Positions 48,108-55,630 of a stretch of DNA of 64,000 nt are shown here, piece after piece. The stretch spans positions 1 through 64,000 of the forward strand of contig UQHL01000013.1 of NCBI GenBank assembly GCA_900540805.1, read 5' to 3'. The notes beneath the pieces were generated by a model that was not told the DNA's origin, made no database searches, and saw nothing but the letters and a program-made list of their open reading frames with translations. Origin of the DNA: an uncultured Eubacteriales bacterium. Its GTDB lineage: Bacteria > Bacillota > Clostridia > Christensenellales > Borkfalkiaceae. The position numbers and the translations under genes are program-made. Numbering within the stretch: position 1 is the stretch's first letter; the number at the start of each line of letters is the position of its first letter.

Positions 48108-49108
48108 GATTAATCCGCGGACAAAGGAGCGCGGACGCGGCAATAAACTACCACCACCGGAGCGGGGACAGCGAGGGAAGCGGGGGGAGTATGCTGGATT
48201 TTTACGCGCAGGAAGAAAGCGCGGAAGAGGCATACCTTGAAGAACAGGAAGAAAGCGCGCGGGAGGTGTTTTCGCGTGCGTTCCGTCTGTATCTGAAAAA
48301 GACATTGACGGGGAAAGAGCGGAAATTTTTAAGCCGTGTATTGTCCGGGAAAGAGAAGCCGCAGGAAGTCGGGCGAGCGTTGGGCGTGAAATGGTTTGAG
48401 TATATGCAGGAAATCCGGCGGAAAGCGTTTAATAATGCGGAAGCGTTCGGGCGAGTGGTACAGCTTTCGGGGTGGAGTCGTGCGGAAATATTCGCGGGCG
48501 CGGTGTTCGGTCGGTTGAAGGAGCTGGAACGTCGGGGAGCTGCGGAAGAACTGCCGAGGGAGAAGAAGCAGGCGCGGGCGCGGGCGATGATGAAGGCGTT
48601 TCGGGAATCATCGGAGGCGGAAAAGCGGACAGCGCACAATTTTTGTGTTAGACGCTATCAAAAAGAGCATGCGGAAAGCTGGAAAAAGTACCAGTCCGAA
48701 TATAACAAGAAATACAAAAAGAAACACCGGGAGGAGATACAGGCGCGGAAGCGTGCGTATTATCATGCGAACATAGAACGCGAGCGGGAGAAACACCGGG
48801 AACGCCGGGCGCGGAACGCGGAAAAAGAAACGGAGCGTAACCGGAAATGGCGGGAAGAAAACCGCGAGAAAGTGCGGGAATCATGCAGAGCCTATTGCAA
48901 GGCGAATGCGGAAAAAGTCAAGGAAATGCAGAGGGCGTACAGAGCGGCGAACCTTGAAAAGGTACGCAAATATCAAAGGGAATACGCCGCCCGCCAACGC
49001 GCGAAGAAGAAGGCGGAAAAAGAAGCGGCGAAAGCGTTGGCGGGGCTGTTGCTCCTCAGCCAGACGCAAGGGGCGGAAACGTCGGAAAATGTTTCGACAA
49101 TGGAATAG
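48086..49108 (+). CDS. Sigma region 4-like HTH protein with charged repeat tail (split sigma, second half)
   Basis: A 340-residue protein starting inside the previous gene in the -1 frame. AGGAGG lies eight bases upstream of its ATG, within the upstream coding region. Residues of about 60-115 read as sigma region 4 (LTGKERKFLSRVLSGKEKP, QEVGRALGVKWFEYMQEIRR). From about 190 to 320 it is a highly charged coiled-coil-like array of repeats of the type YxxxNxExxRExxR (YYHANIEREREKHRE, AYCKANAEKVKEMQ, AYRAANLEKVRKYQ), as in many phage and mobile-element proteins. The combination of region 4 with this tail is unusual. The tail may bind nucleic acid. Confidence 0.62.
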   Translation: MSKASELRLIRGQRSADAAINYHHRSGDSEGSGGSMLDFYAQEESAEEAYLEEQEESAREVFSRAFRLYLKKTLTGKERKFLSRVLSGKEKPQEVGRALGVKWFEYMQEIRRKAFNNAEAFGRVVQLSGWSRAEIFAGAVFGRLKELERRGAAEELPREKKQARARAMMKAFRESSEAEKRTAHNFCVRRYQKEHAESWKKYQSEYNKKYKKKHREEIQARKRAYYHANIEREREKHRERRARNAEKETERNRKWREENREKVRESCRAYCKANAEKVKEMQRAYRAANLEKVRKYQREYAARQRAKKKAEKEAAKALAGLLLLSQTQGAETSENVSTME

Positions 49109-49306
49109 CTTACACGGGATTTTTTTCATATAATTTCCTCCTTATAGGTCTGCTGGCAGGGCGACCGAAAATAAGACCTGCCACCAAAAAAAGAGCGCGC
49201 CGCGGAAAGGGCAAAAATAAAGCCGTAGCGGGGCGATAAAGCAAGGATAAGGAAAAAACACGGGGAAAGGAGAGAAACGCGGCAGAGCGAAAGAGAGGGC
49301 GCGAAA
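49109..49306. other. Gap with one inverted repeat, no gene
   Basis: About 200 bases. GGCAGG / CCTGCC (about 49161-49186) could fold. A purine-rich segment with GGAAAGGAG precedes the next gene. No terminator or frame is convincing. Confidence 0.4.
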
Positions 49307-49516
49307 ATGGGCAAATATGACGATTTGGAAACGACGGCGCAAAGGGTATATAAATACCTCCGGGAACGGATAGGAGATACGCCGCAATTCGTGAGATATA
49401 CGGAAATCGCGGAGGAAGTCGGGCGCACCCGTTCTTCGGTGTCGTATGCGGTGGGCGTGTTGATCCGAGCGGGAAAAATCAGCGTTTCGGACGGGAAAAT
49501 TACCGTCCGAAAGTGA
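49307..49516 (+). CDS. Small winged-helix DNA-binding protein
   Basis: A 69-residue single-domain protein with winged-helix texture: TAQRVYKYLRERIGDTPQFV, YTEIAEEVGRTRSSVSYAVG (HTH) and the wing LIRAGKISVSDGKITVRK. It resembles the LexA/MarR-type N-terminal fold and could be an excisionase, copy-control or late regulator of the element. No close family is recognised. Confidence 0.7.
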   Translation: MGKYDDLETTAQRVYKYLRERIGDTPQFVRYTEIAEEVGRTRSSVSYAVGVLIRAGKISVSDGKITVRK

Positions 49517-49542
49517 GAAAACGGGGCTTTTGCGGTCGTTGC

Positions 49543-50031
49543 TACCCTGCCCCCGTGGTTTTTTTGGTGTATTGCGGCGGGATTTTGCTTTTTGCGGGAC
49601 GGAAAAAAGGGGCGTAAGATTTTTTACGCACGCTTCGCGGCGAAAAAATCTTAAAAGGGAAGCGGCGCGCGGCGGCTGGATTTTTATACCCTGCCCCCGC
49701 ATGACGTTGCCCGGCGCCGTGGTCGGTCTGCCCGTCGGCTCTGCGGCCGTCTCCCCTCGCCCCTCGGTGCGGGTGCATACGTCCGCATTTCCGCCGGGCT
49801 GTCCGTCCCCGTCTTTTATCCGGGCAACGTTTCACGCGTTGCGCGGCTGGATAGGTGAGAGCTTCCCCGCGCCCGGGCGGTTGCGGTGTTACCCCGCCCG
49901 CGGGGTGAGCGGGGACATTCGTCGCATACCTGCCCCGCCCGTTTTCGGGGTGTGGTCGGGCGGTTTCGTTTCGTACCTGCCCCCGCCGTTTTGTTGCGCG
50001 CGACGGACGGACATTTTTTGTATCTGTCCCG
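49543..50031 (+). repeat. Six dispersed TACCTGCCCCCG-type motifs in a GC-rich non-coding stretch
   Basis: Copies at 49543-49555, 49687-49699, 49890-49900, 49927-49937, 49974-49985 and 50021-50031, consensus TAYCCTGCCCCCG or TACCTGCCCCG. Several are followed by matching GGGG-rich segments that could fold (for example CCCGCCCGCGGGGTGAGCGGG near 49894). Long reading frames cross this region on both strands but are composition artefacts. Its position just before the replication gene suits an origin or a regulatory array. Confidence 0.6.
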
Positions 50032-50076
50032 CTCTGGCGGGTGGAGATAATCACACATAAGGAGGTTTCCTTTTAC

Positions 50077-51252
50077 ATGGCAAGACCGACGAAACAGGGG
50101 CTGGATTATTTCCCCTTTGACGTCGGATTTTTCGGGGATCAGAAGATTAGGATTTTGAAAGCGCGGTACGGTGCGGACGGTATCGCGGTATATGTCAAAC
50201 TGCTGTGCGATGTGTACAAAGAGGGGTATTTTTTACCCGTGGACGATTGGGCGGATTATGTTTTCGTGATGTCGGACGAAATCGGCGCGACCGTCGATAA
50301 AGTGGAACAAATTATAACATTCCTGCGCAACCGCGCGATGATTCGGGTTTATAGGGAATCCGAGTTAACGGGTTACGAGTGGGACGCTGTTATAACGAGC
50401 CACGGAATACAAAAACGCTATGCCGAAGCGTTGAAATCCCGCAAAAAAGGCATAGAGGAGATAAAGCGCGGTTTTTGGCTTCTGACGGAAAAAGAAGAAG
50501 CGGAAATTAAGGCGTTTTATAAATCCGCGAAAAACGGTAGTTTTTCCGAGAATAACCCCGATAAATCCGAGAATAACCCGAATAAATCCGAGAAAAACGC
50601 AATAAAGGAAAGTAAAGTAATATGTACGGACGTACCGCGCGCGCGAGGGGAATTTTTCAAGGAGTTCCCGCAGGTGCAGCCGAAAGCGAGCGAAACGGCG
50701 GACTTCGAGGGAATCGACTTTGACAAGCTGAAAGAGAAGTTCCGGCAATCGAAAAAGCTGTTACAAACGCGGCGGGCGTGGTCGTGGGTGACGGCGCATT
50801 ACGAAAAAATCCTTGCGGGGGAGTATGACGACTTCCCGGAAGCGGAGAAGCCTGAACGCCCCGCGGCGAGTGTGCCGCCGTCTGTGGAAGCCGCAAACGC
50901 GAGGAGCGAGCGGGAGCGGTGGTATTCGGCGCGGCATAACGCGGCGGAGGCGAAAGCGGAGAAAGCGAAAGAGAAAGCGCGGAGCTTCCCGGCGTATCTG
51001 GAAGCGGAAAAGGCGTTGAAGCGGTTGGAGATAGAACACGCGAAGGCGGAGCTATACGAGCCGGAGAAAGTCAAGGACATAGAGCTTGAACAGGAGGCGC
51101 GGGAGTTCGAGCGGGCGCAAGCGTTGTTGCTGGCAGGCTTGACGGAAGCCGACCTCTTGCCCGTGTGGAATTGTGCGCGGTGCAATGATACGGGCTTTTT
51201 GCCCTCTGGCGCGGTGTGCGATTGTTACGAGAAAGCACACCCGAAAAAATGA
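50077..51252 (+). CDS. Lin1244/Lin1753-domain replication protein with C-terminal zinc motif
   Basis: A 391-residue protein. The N-terminal 100 residues match the Lin1244/Lin1753 (DUF4373) domain of DnaD-like mobile-element replication proteins: MARPTKQGLDYFPFDVGFF, then KILKARYGADG-like sequence and KLLCDVYKEGYFL. A middle segment repeats SENNPDKSENNPNKSEKN. A charged coiled-coil-like region follows (about 240-340). The C terminus is CARCNDTGFLPSGAVCDCY, a four-Cys zinc motif like that in helicase loaders (DnaI/DnaC type). It probably initiates or loads replication of the excised element. GGAGG is 11 bases before the ATG; the frame to 50041 is not needed. Confidence 0.8.
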   Translation: MARPTKQGLDYFPFDVGFFGDQKIRILKARYGADGIAVYVKLLCDVYKEGYFLPVDDWADYVFVMSDEIGATVDKVEQIITFLRNRAMIRVYRESELTGYEWDAVITSHGIQKRYAEALKSRKKGIEEIKRGFWLLTEKEEAEIKAFYKSAKNGSFSENNPDKSENNPNKSEKNAIKESKVICTDVPRARGEFFKEFPQVQPKASETADFEGIDFDKLKEKFRQSKKLLQTRRAWSWVTAHYEKILAGEYDDFPEAEKPERPAASVPPSVEAANARSERERWYSARHNAAEAKAEKAKEKARSFPAYLEAEKALKRLEIEHAKAELYEPEKVKDIELEQEAREFERAQALLLAGLTEADLLPVWNCARCNDTGFLPSGAVCDCYEKAHPKK

Positions 51253-51265
51253 GCGACCAAAGCCG

Positions 51266-51299
51266 CAAAAAAAGCACTTCTTTCCGGAAGTGCTTTTTT
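51266..51299 (+). terminator. Terminator of rightward operon
   Basis: AAAAAAGCACTTC pairs with GAAGTGCTTTTTT around a six-base loop. It separates the operon from the terminal small-ORF module. Confidence 0.92.
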
Positions 51300-51301
51300 C
51301 G

Positions 51302-51330
51302 TTGACAAGCTCTTTTGACTATGATATAAT
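51302..51330 (+). promoter_or_regulatory. Strong promoter of small toxin-like ORF
   Basis: Perfect TTGACA (51302-51307), 17-bp spacer, extended perfect -10 TGATATAAT (51322-51330). Predicted start is near 51337. Confidence 0.92.
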
Positions 51331-51340
51331 ACCGTTAAGC

Positions 51341-51370
51341 AACAAGGGTAAATCCTCGAAGGCGGTTAGC
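51341..51370 (+). repeat. 5'-leader repeat, inverted copy at 51557-51585
   Basis: About 30 bases beginning AACAAGGG and ending CGGTTAGC lie at the 5' end of the rightward transcript. The minus-strand transcript begins with the same sequence (51585 to 51557), differing at about six positions, so both RNAs carry the same leader motif. Confidence 0.8.
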
Positions 51371-51399
51371 AATCCTCCCGTAAAAAGGAGGTGAGGCGT

Positions 51400-51504
51400 A
51401 TGAGAAAAGATTTTCTTTTGTTCCTGTCGTTCCTTGTGGACGCGGGGTACATAGTATCTTTTCGCGTAACAAAGGATAAAATCTTTATTACAGTACGAAA
51501 ATAA
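51400..51504 (+). CDS. 34-residue toxin-like peptide (type I TA candidate)
   Basis: A short protein with a hydrophobic first half (FLLFLSFLVDAGYIVSF) and a basic end (RVTKDKIFITVRK), the layout of small type I toxins. It has an excellent Shine-Dalgarno, AAAGGAGGTG, six bases before the ATG. CCTCC at 51374-51378 can pair with that GGAGG through a CGTAAAAA loop, hiding the ribosome site. A strong promoter drives it, and a strong convergent promoter lies 90 bases past its stop. No sequence match to Fst, TxpA or BsrG is claimed. Confidence 0.6.
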   Translation: MRKDFLLFLSFLVDAGYIVSFRVTKDKIFITVRK

Positions 51505-51587
51505 CCGCCCTTTGCGTTGGCACCGCAGGCGGTTATTGTAAAATAGCTGTTACGGGGCTAACCGTTTAGAGGTTTCGCCCTTGTTGT
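51495..51587 (-). ncRNA. Candidate antisense antitoxin RNA
   Basis: Predicted RNA of about 90 bases from the convergent promoter to the shared hairpin. It contains the AACAAGGG...CGGTTAGC leader motif, no evident reading frame, and it is complementary to the 3' end of the small-ORF mRNA, including its last codon and terminator. Its ends are inferred from promoter and hairpin positions. Confidence 0.55.
51500..51537. terminator. Shared inverted repeat between converging RNAs
   Basis: Perfect 10-bp arms AATAACCGCC (51500-51509) / GGCGGTTATT (51528-51537). On the minus strand it is followed by TTTTCG, so it should end the leftward RNA; the plus-strand tail is weaker. Both RNAs would contain it. 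Confidence 0.65.
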
Positions 51588-51593
51588 GGTTTT

Positions 51594-51622
51594 ATTATAG
51601 CACTGCTATCCGAAAAAGTCAA
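51594..51622 (-). promoter_or_regulatory. Convergent promoter of antisense RNA
   Basis: On the minus strand: TTGACT (51622-51617), 17-bp spacer, perfect TATAAT (51599-51594). Confidence 0.88.
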
Positions 51623-51784
51623 GAGGTTTTCCGCAAAAAGTTTTGAAGTCCAAAACGGGCTTTTTTTCATGGACGTTAAAAAATCGATTTTGCCCACGGG
51701 GAGCGGACGGGGAGAATTAAAAAAACGAGCCTTTTTTGCCCGTTTTCCCTTAAAAATCCGCCGTTTTCGCTTTTGTTTAGTTGC

Positions 51785-51807
51785 TTCAATTCCTGTCGAC
51801 CGCACCA
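51785..51807 (+). repeat. Right attachment site (att), copy of tRNA-Leu 3' end
   Basis: 23 bases identical to the tRNA-Leu end at 44345-44367, including CCA. Only the 3' part of the tRNA is present. Between the antisense promoter and this site (51623-51784) no gene is supported. Confidence 0.9.
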
Positions 51808-51817
51808 AATCATTATG

Positions 51818-51869
51818 ATCCGAACCAAATCATCGTAACAAGTGAGTGGTGCGGATTTATTTTTTATTT
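51818..51869 (+). terminator. Displaced native terminator of tRNA-Leu
   Basis: ATCCGAACCA pairs with TGGTGCGGAT (one mismatch), followed by a T-rich tail. Before integration it would have directly followed the tRNA. Confidence 0.7.
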
Positions 51870-52379
51870 CAAGGATATCTGAGCAATTAAAAGTTTTATC
51901 TCTTTAATTTTCATTTTTATTAAATGTGTCGGCGTGTGGGAAAGAAACGCGTAGGTTCTAAATATTATGTAGAGACGAAATTCTTGAATTAATTAAACGC
52001 TCGCGCTCGCCAACGATTTGAAACATTAATTGATTAAACTGCTATTCTATATAATGGATTTTATCAACCTTTTACGTTTCATTATGTGGCTCAACAGTTG
52101 GATGCATGTATTTGCAAAAATCAAATATTGATAATATAAAAGCTGCAATTGAGTTGATTTCTATTTTCAAATCCGAGGAAATATTTCACGGGAACAGCTT
52201 GACTCTAAACAGAAAATTTGAAAATATTTTTGTTGTATTTTCGATAAAACGGTATTTGTGCACGGAAGTTGTGCATGGATACCGTTTTTATGTAATTTTT
52301 TCGCCGGGGGGGTATAGAAAATTCGATGGCAGTGGCGTAAGAAATAGCGGTAAGCTTCATCTAAAATGAAGAACGCATT
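51870..52379. other. AT-rich gap, no trusted gene
   Basis: About 500 bases, markedly AT-rich. An 87-codon frame at 52106-52369 crosses a hairpin (AAAACGGTAT 52246-52255 / ATACCGTTTT 52279-52288, followed by T) that looks like a terminator, and its sequence lacks protein texture. A further hairpin AAAATGAA / TTCATTTT (52362-52387) reaches into the end of the araC-type gene. It may be a decayed region next to the integration hot spot. Confidence 0.4.
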
Positions 52380-53207
52380 TCATTTTATGCTTTTTCGATA
52401 CCCTGTGGGCGTAATGCCGTAATGGTCTTTGAAATCCCTGCAAAATTGAAACTGTGAATAATATCCCAGCATATCGGAAATTTTATTGATGGGCAGAGAG
52501 GTATTCCTTAAAAGAGAAAGCGCCTTTTTCAGTCGCTGCTCGCGTTGATACACCTTCGGCGCCATTCCCGTGATGGCGGTGAAAAGAGTTCGGAAATGTC
52601 TTTCCGAAAAGTGAAATTTTTGCGCCAGCTCCGAAACGTTGATTTTTTCTTCCAGATGTCCGTGAATATATTGCAAACATTCGTTAATTTCGTTATAATA
52701 TGAATAATTCGAATATTTTTCATGCTCGGAAAGATGTATCCAATTAAAAAATTGCAGGGAAAACAACAATGTGGCGATTTTATTGCACGTATTGTCGTAT
52801 GTTTTCATTACATCGAACATTTGCGCGGTGCAGTCCGTCTCCCTCACGTCTATGGGAATCTGATATACCTTTTGTATTTCGAAAAAGGGTAGCGCGTCGG
52901 GGCAGAGAAAATTGTACCAGATATAGCTCCATTCGTCCGCGACGGCAAGATATCTCACGATTTCTTTATTTGCAAGGATCAGCAAACTGCCTTTGGGCAA
53001 ATTGAAAATCTCGTCGTCGGTGATGATTTTTCCTTCTCCGCCGAGCGTGCGTACGGCGCAGAGCATGTCCTTCGGCTCCGCGTCTATCATTTTTTGTGTT
53101 TTTGTATAGCTATATCCGTCGCCGCAAGTCACCTGCCAGCAGGAAACCAGCGCGGGATCGAATTTCACCACGCTGTCATAGATATAAAAACTGTCCGATT
53201 TATACAT
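52380..53207 (-). CDS. AraC-family transcriptional regulator
   Basis: A 275-residue regulator. The N-terminal 150 residues form a cupin-like sensing domain (FNLPKGSLLILANKEIVRYL). The C-terminal 100 residues hold two HTH motifs (INVSELAQKFHFSERHFRTL, and INKISDMLGYYSQFQFCRDF) with the typical ending GITPTGYRK. GGAGAAAA precedes the ATG. It is divergent from the sugar operon and probably activates it in response to the imported sugar. It is more AT-rich than the operon. Confidence 0.9.
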   Translation of the reverse strand: MYKSDSFYIYDSVVKFDPALVSCWQVTCGDGYSYTKTQKMIDAEPKDMLCAVRTLGGEGKIITDDEIFNLPKGSLLILANKEIVRYLAVADEWSYIWYNFLCPDALPFFEIQKVYQIPIDVRETDCTAQMFDVMKTYDNTCNKIATLLFSLQFFNWIHLSEHEKYSNYSYYNEINECLQYIHGHLEEKINVSELAQKFHFSERHFRTLFTAITGMAPKVYQREQRLKKALSLLRNTSLPINKISDMLGYYSQFQFCRDFKDHYGITPTGYRKSIK

Positions 53208-53316
53208 TATTTTCTCCGTATAACGGCTTTTTCTTCATTATAATATAAAATACACAAAAAATCAATATAATTTTTCTCTTGTTCCGATTTGTATATATTT
53301 TTTTCCTGTTGGCCTA

Positions 53317-53345
53317 TTGAACTGCAAGGCGATTAGTGCTAAAAT
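53317..53345 (+). promoter_or_regulatory. Carbohydrate operon promoter
   Basis: TTGAAC (53317-53322), 17-bp spacer, TAAAAT (53340-53345). The imperfect boxes fit an activator-dependent promoter. Confidence 0.7.
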
Positions 53346-53381
53346 AGGGATAGAATGAAGCGGAACGAGAAGGAGAAATAC

Positions 53382-54680
53382 ATGGTAACTGTGGCGATTG
53401 CGGGGCTCGGCGCCCGTGGCGGATATATTTATTCGGCATTTCAGAAGAACAGGCCCGATCTGATGAAGACCGTGGCGATTGCCGATCTGAAAGAGGAACT
53501 TGTCGAAAAATACGGGCGGGAACTGGGCGTAAAGGAAGAAAACCGTTTTTCGAGCGCGGAGGAACTTTTGAAGAGGGAAAGGCTGGCGGACGTGGTCATT
53601 ATCGCTACGCAGGACAGGGATCATTTCCGTCACGCTATGGCGGCTCTCGAAAAGGGGTATCATATTTTGTTGGAAAAGCCTGTTTCACCGCGGCCGGACG
53701 AGTGCGTGAAATTGGAGCGCGCCGCGAAAAAGGCTGAAAGGCTGGTGGCCGTCTGCCATGTGCTGCGCTATACGGCGTTTTTTAGGACGATAAAAAAGAT
53801 TTTGTCCGAGGGCAGATTGGGACAGGTGCGCGGAATAGAACAGACGGAAAACGTTGCCTATTGGCATTACGCGCACAGTTTTATCCGCGGCAATTGGCGG
53901 AATTCCGACGAAACCAGCCCGATGATTTTGCAGAAATGCTGTCACGATTTCGATATCATACAATGGCTGCTCGAAAAGACGCCCGTCAGCGTTTCTTCGA
54001 GGGGGGGACTGAAGTATTTCGTCGCGGAGAATGCGCCCGACGGAAGCACGGAACGGTGTATGGAAAATTGTTCGGTAAAGGGAAAATGCCCCTATAACGC
54101 AGAACGTTTTTACCTCGCTGCGTACGAGAAAATGAGCGAGGCGGAACGTCGGAGCAATTGGATATTCAACGTTCTGTGCAACAATTCTCCCTCCTATGAA
54201 AGAATGAAGGCGGCGCTGCGGGACAGCGATTACGGGAAATGCGCCTTCCGCTGCGATAACAACGTGGTCGATCATCAGGTGACCACCGTCAATTTTGAGG
54301 ACGGAACCTTGGCGACGCTGACGATGACCGCGTTTACGAAAGACTGCAAGCGGGTGGTGCGCATCTACGGCACCGAGGGCGAACTGACGGCGGACGATTT
54401 TTCAAACGTCATAACGCTTCGGCCGTTTACGGGCGAGGACGAAAGGATAGACGTGACAAAACTCACCGACGACCTCTCGGGGCACGGCGGCGGGGATAAT
54501 CGCCTGATGGAAGAATTTTTGACTTTGATAGACGGCGGGGATTTTTCCAAAAACGTATCTTCGGGGATAGAGAAATCCGTTATGAGCCATATGATGGCGT
54601 TTGCGGCGGAAGAATCCCGCTTGAAAAACGGTGAGACGATCGATCTGGAAGGCATGAAAAGAAACGTCGGGGAGGACTGA
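53382..54680 (+). CDS. Gfo/Idh/MocA-family oxidoreductase
   Basis: A 432-residue NAD(P)-dependent sugar dehydrogenase-like enzyme. The Rossmann start is VTVAIAGLGARGGYIYSAF, the EKP motif is LLEKPVSPRPDEC, and MILQKCCHDFDIIQWLLEK is the active-site helix with Lys and His. A Cys cluster (CMENCSVKGKCPYNA) seen in a subgroup of these enzymes is present. AAGGAG precedes the ATG at 53382; the in-frame ATG at 53355 is less likely. It is first gene of the operon and probably oxidises or epimerises the imported sugar. Confidence 0.9.
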   Translation: MVTVAIAGLGARGGYIYSAFQKNRPDLMKTVAIADLKEELVEKYGRELGVKEENRFSSAEELLKRERLADVVIIATQDRDHFRHAMAALEKGYHILLEKPVSPRPDECVKLERAAKKAERLVAVCHVLRYTAFFRTIKKILSEGRLGQVRGIEQTENVAYWHYAHSFIRGNWRNSDETSPMILQKCCHDFDIIQWLLEKTPVSVSSRGGLKYFVAENAPDGSTERCMENCSVKGKCPYNAERFYLAAYEKMSEAERRSNWIFNVLCNNSPSYERMKAALRDSDYGKCAFRCDNNVVDHQVTTVNFEDGTLATLTMTAFTKDCKRVVRIYGTEGELTADDFSNVITLRPFTGEDERIDVTKLTDDLSGHGGGDNRLMEEFLTLIDGGDFSKNVSSGIEKSVMSHMMAFAAEESRLKNGETIDLEGMKRNVGED

Positions 54681-54684
54681 ACAA

Positions 54685-55620
54685 GTGACGGTCGAAAGGC
54701 GGAAACGCGACTTTAAGACGCAGTTGAAAACAAAGTGGGCGGATTGGGGGTTTATCGCCGTAATGCTGGCCGTTCCCCTGCTCAATCTCCTGATTTTCTA
54801 TTTCGGGGTGAATATCAACAGCGTATTGCTGGCATTTAAGGAAAACATCGGCGGAGAAACGGTATTTTCACTCTATAATTTTCAGCGGCTGTTCAAGGAA
54901 TTCGCCTCCTCGGCGTCCGTCGTAAACGAGGCTTTGAAAAACACGCTTATTTTTTTCTTTTTGAGTTTTATTATCATAACGCCGCTGTCTCTCATTTTCG
55001 CGTACTTCCTTTATAAGAAGATATACGGATATAAAATTTTCAGATTTGTGTTTTTCCTTCCCTCGATCATTTCCGCGACGGTGCTTACGACGCTGTATAA
55101 GCAGCTGATCCTTCCCGACGGGGTAATCTCCCAATTGGTGCGTCTCGTGGGCGGCGAGGTGCCGCTGCTGGGATATCTGGCTACGGAGGACACCGCGCTT
55201 TGGGCGATCGTCGTCTATACGCTGTGGACGGGATTCGGCGTCAATATCATTCTGTTCAGCGGCGCGATGTCGAAGCTGCCCGAAGAAGTGATGGAATACG
55301 CCAAAATAGACGGCGTGGGGACATGGCGCGAGCTGGTGCAGATTATCATTCCCATGATCTGGCCGACCGTCTCCACCATGCTGACGTTTGCAATCGTCGG
55401 TCTGTTTACGGCCAGCGGGCCGATCCTGCTGTTTACGAAAGGACAGTACGGCACCTATACGATTTCGTTTTGGATTTTCGATCTCGTGCAGGGCGTAAAC
55501 GGCGTCACCAATTTCGAATATGCTTCCGCCGTCGGATTGTTCTTCACCCTGGTCGGCGTGCCCATCGTAATGACTGTGAGACATTTTATCAATAAACTTG
55601 TCGAGATTGTCGAATATTGA
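54685..55620 (+). CDS. Sugar ABC transporter permease (MalF-like), GTG start
   Basis: A 311-residue inner-membrane permease of the CUT1 group with six helices. The EAA-like loop is EVMEYAKIDGVGTWRELVQIIIPMIWP. The start is GTG at 54685 with GGGGAGGA upstream, four bases after the previous stop. It pairs with the next permease and the binding protein. No ATPase gene is in the operon, so a shared MsmK/UgpC-type ATPase elsewhere is expected. Confidence 0.93.
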   Translation: MTVERRKRDFKTQLKTKWADWGFIAVMLAVPLLNLLIFYFGVNINSVLLAFKENIGGETVFSLYNFQRLFKEFASSASVVNEALKNTLIFFFLSFIIITPLSLIFAYFLYKKIYGYKIFRFVFFLPSIISATVLTTLYKQLILPDGVISQLVRLVGGEVPLLGYLATEDTALWAIVVYTLWTGFGVNIILFSGAMSKLPEEVMEYAKIDGVGTWRELVQIIIPMIWPTVSTMLTFAIVGLFTASGPILLFTKGQYGTYTISFWIFDLVQGVNGVTNFEYASAVGLFFTLVGVPIVMTVRHFINKLVEIVEY

Positions 55621-55630
55621 GGGAGAGAAC

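Larger units (their letters stand above)
44345..51807. mobile_element. 7.4-kb integrative element in tRNA-Leu, satellite-like
   Basis: The element is bounded by a 23-bp direct repeat: the last 23 bases of tRNA-Leu (44345-44367) recur at 51785-51807. The left arm, leftward, has a tyrosine integrase and an XRE repressor. The right arm, rightward, has small proteins, a split sigma-like pair, a winged-helix protein, a Lin1244-domain replication protein and a terminal small-ORF/antisense module. The early promoter has repressor palindromes within and beside it. No relaxase, coupling protein, capsid, terminase or obvious excisionase is seen. It is therefore not self-conjugative by its gene content. 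The layout (int/repressor divergent from rep) recalls phage satellites and small replicating integrative elements. Confidence 0.88.

Noticed and set aside
49530..50060. Long frames on both strands before the replication gene
   Set aside because: GC-rich composition removes stops in all frames. The sequences are Pro/Arg/Gly-rich with no protein texture, and the region is filled by repeated motifs.
51785..51807. Second tRNA-Leu gene
   Set aside because: Only the last 23 bases of the tRNA are present; it is an attachment-site copy.
52106..52369. 87-codon frame right of the element
   Set aside because: Crosses a terminator-like hairpin at 52246-52288, has no ribosome site, and reads like random AT-rich sequence.
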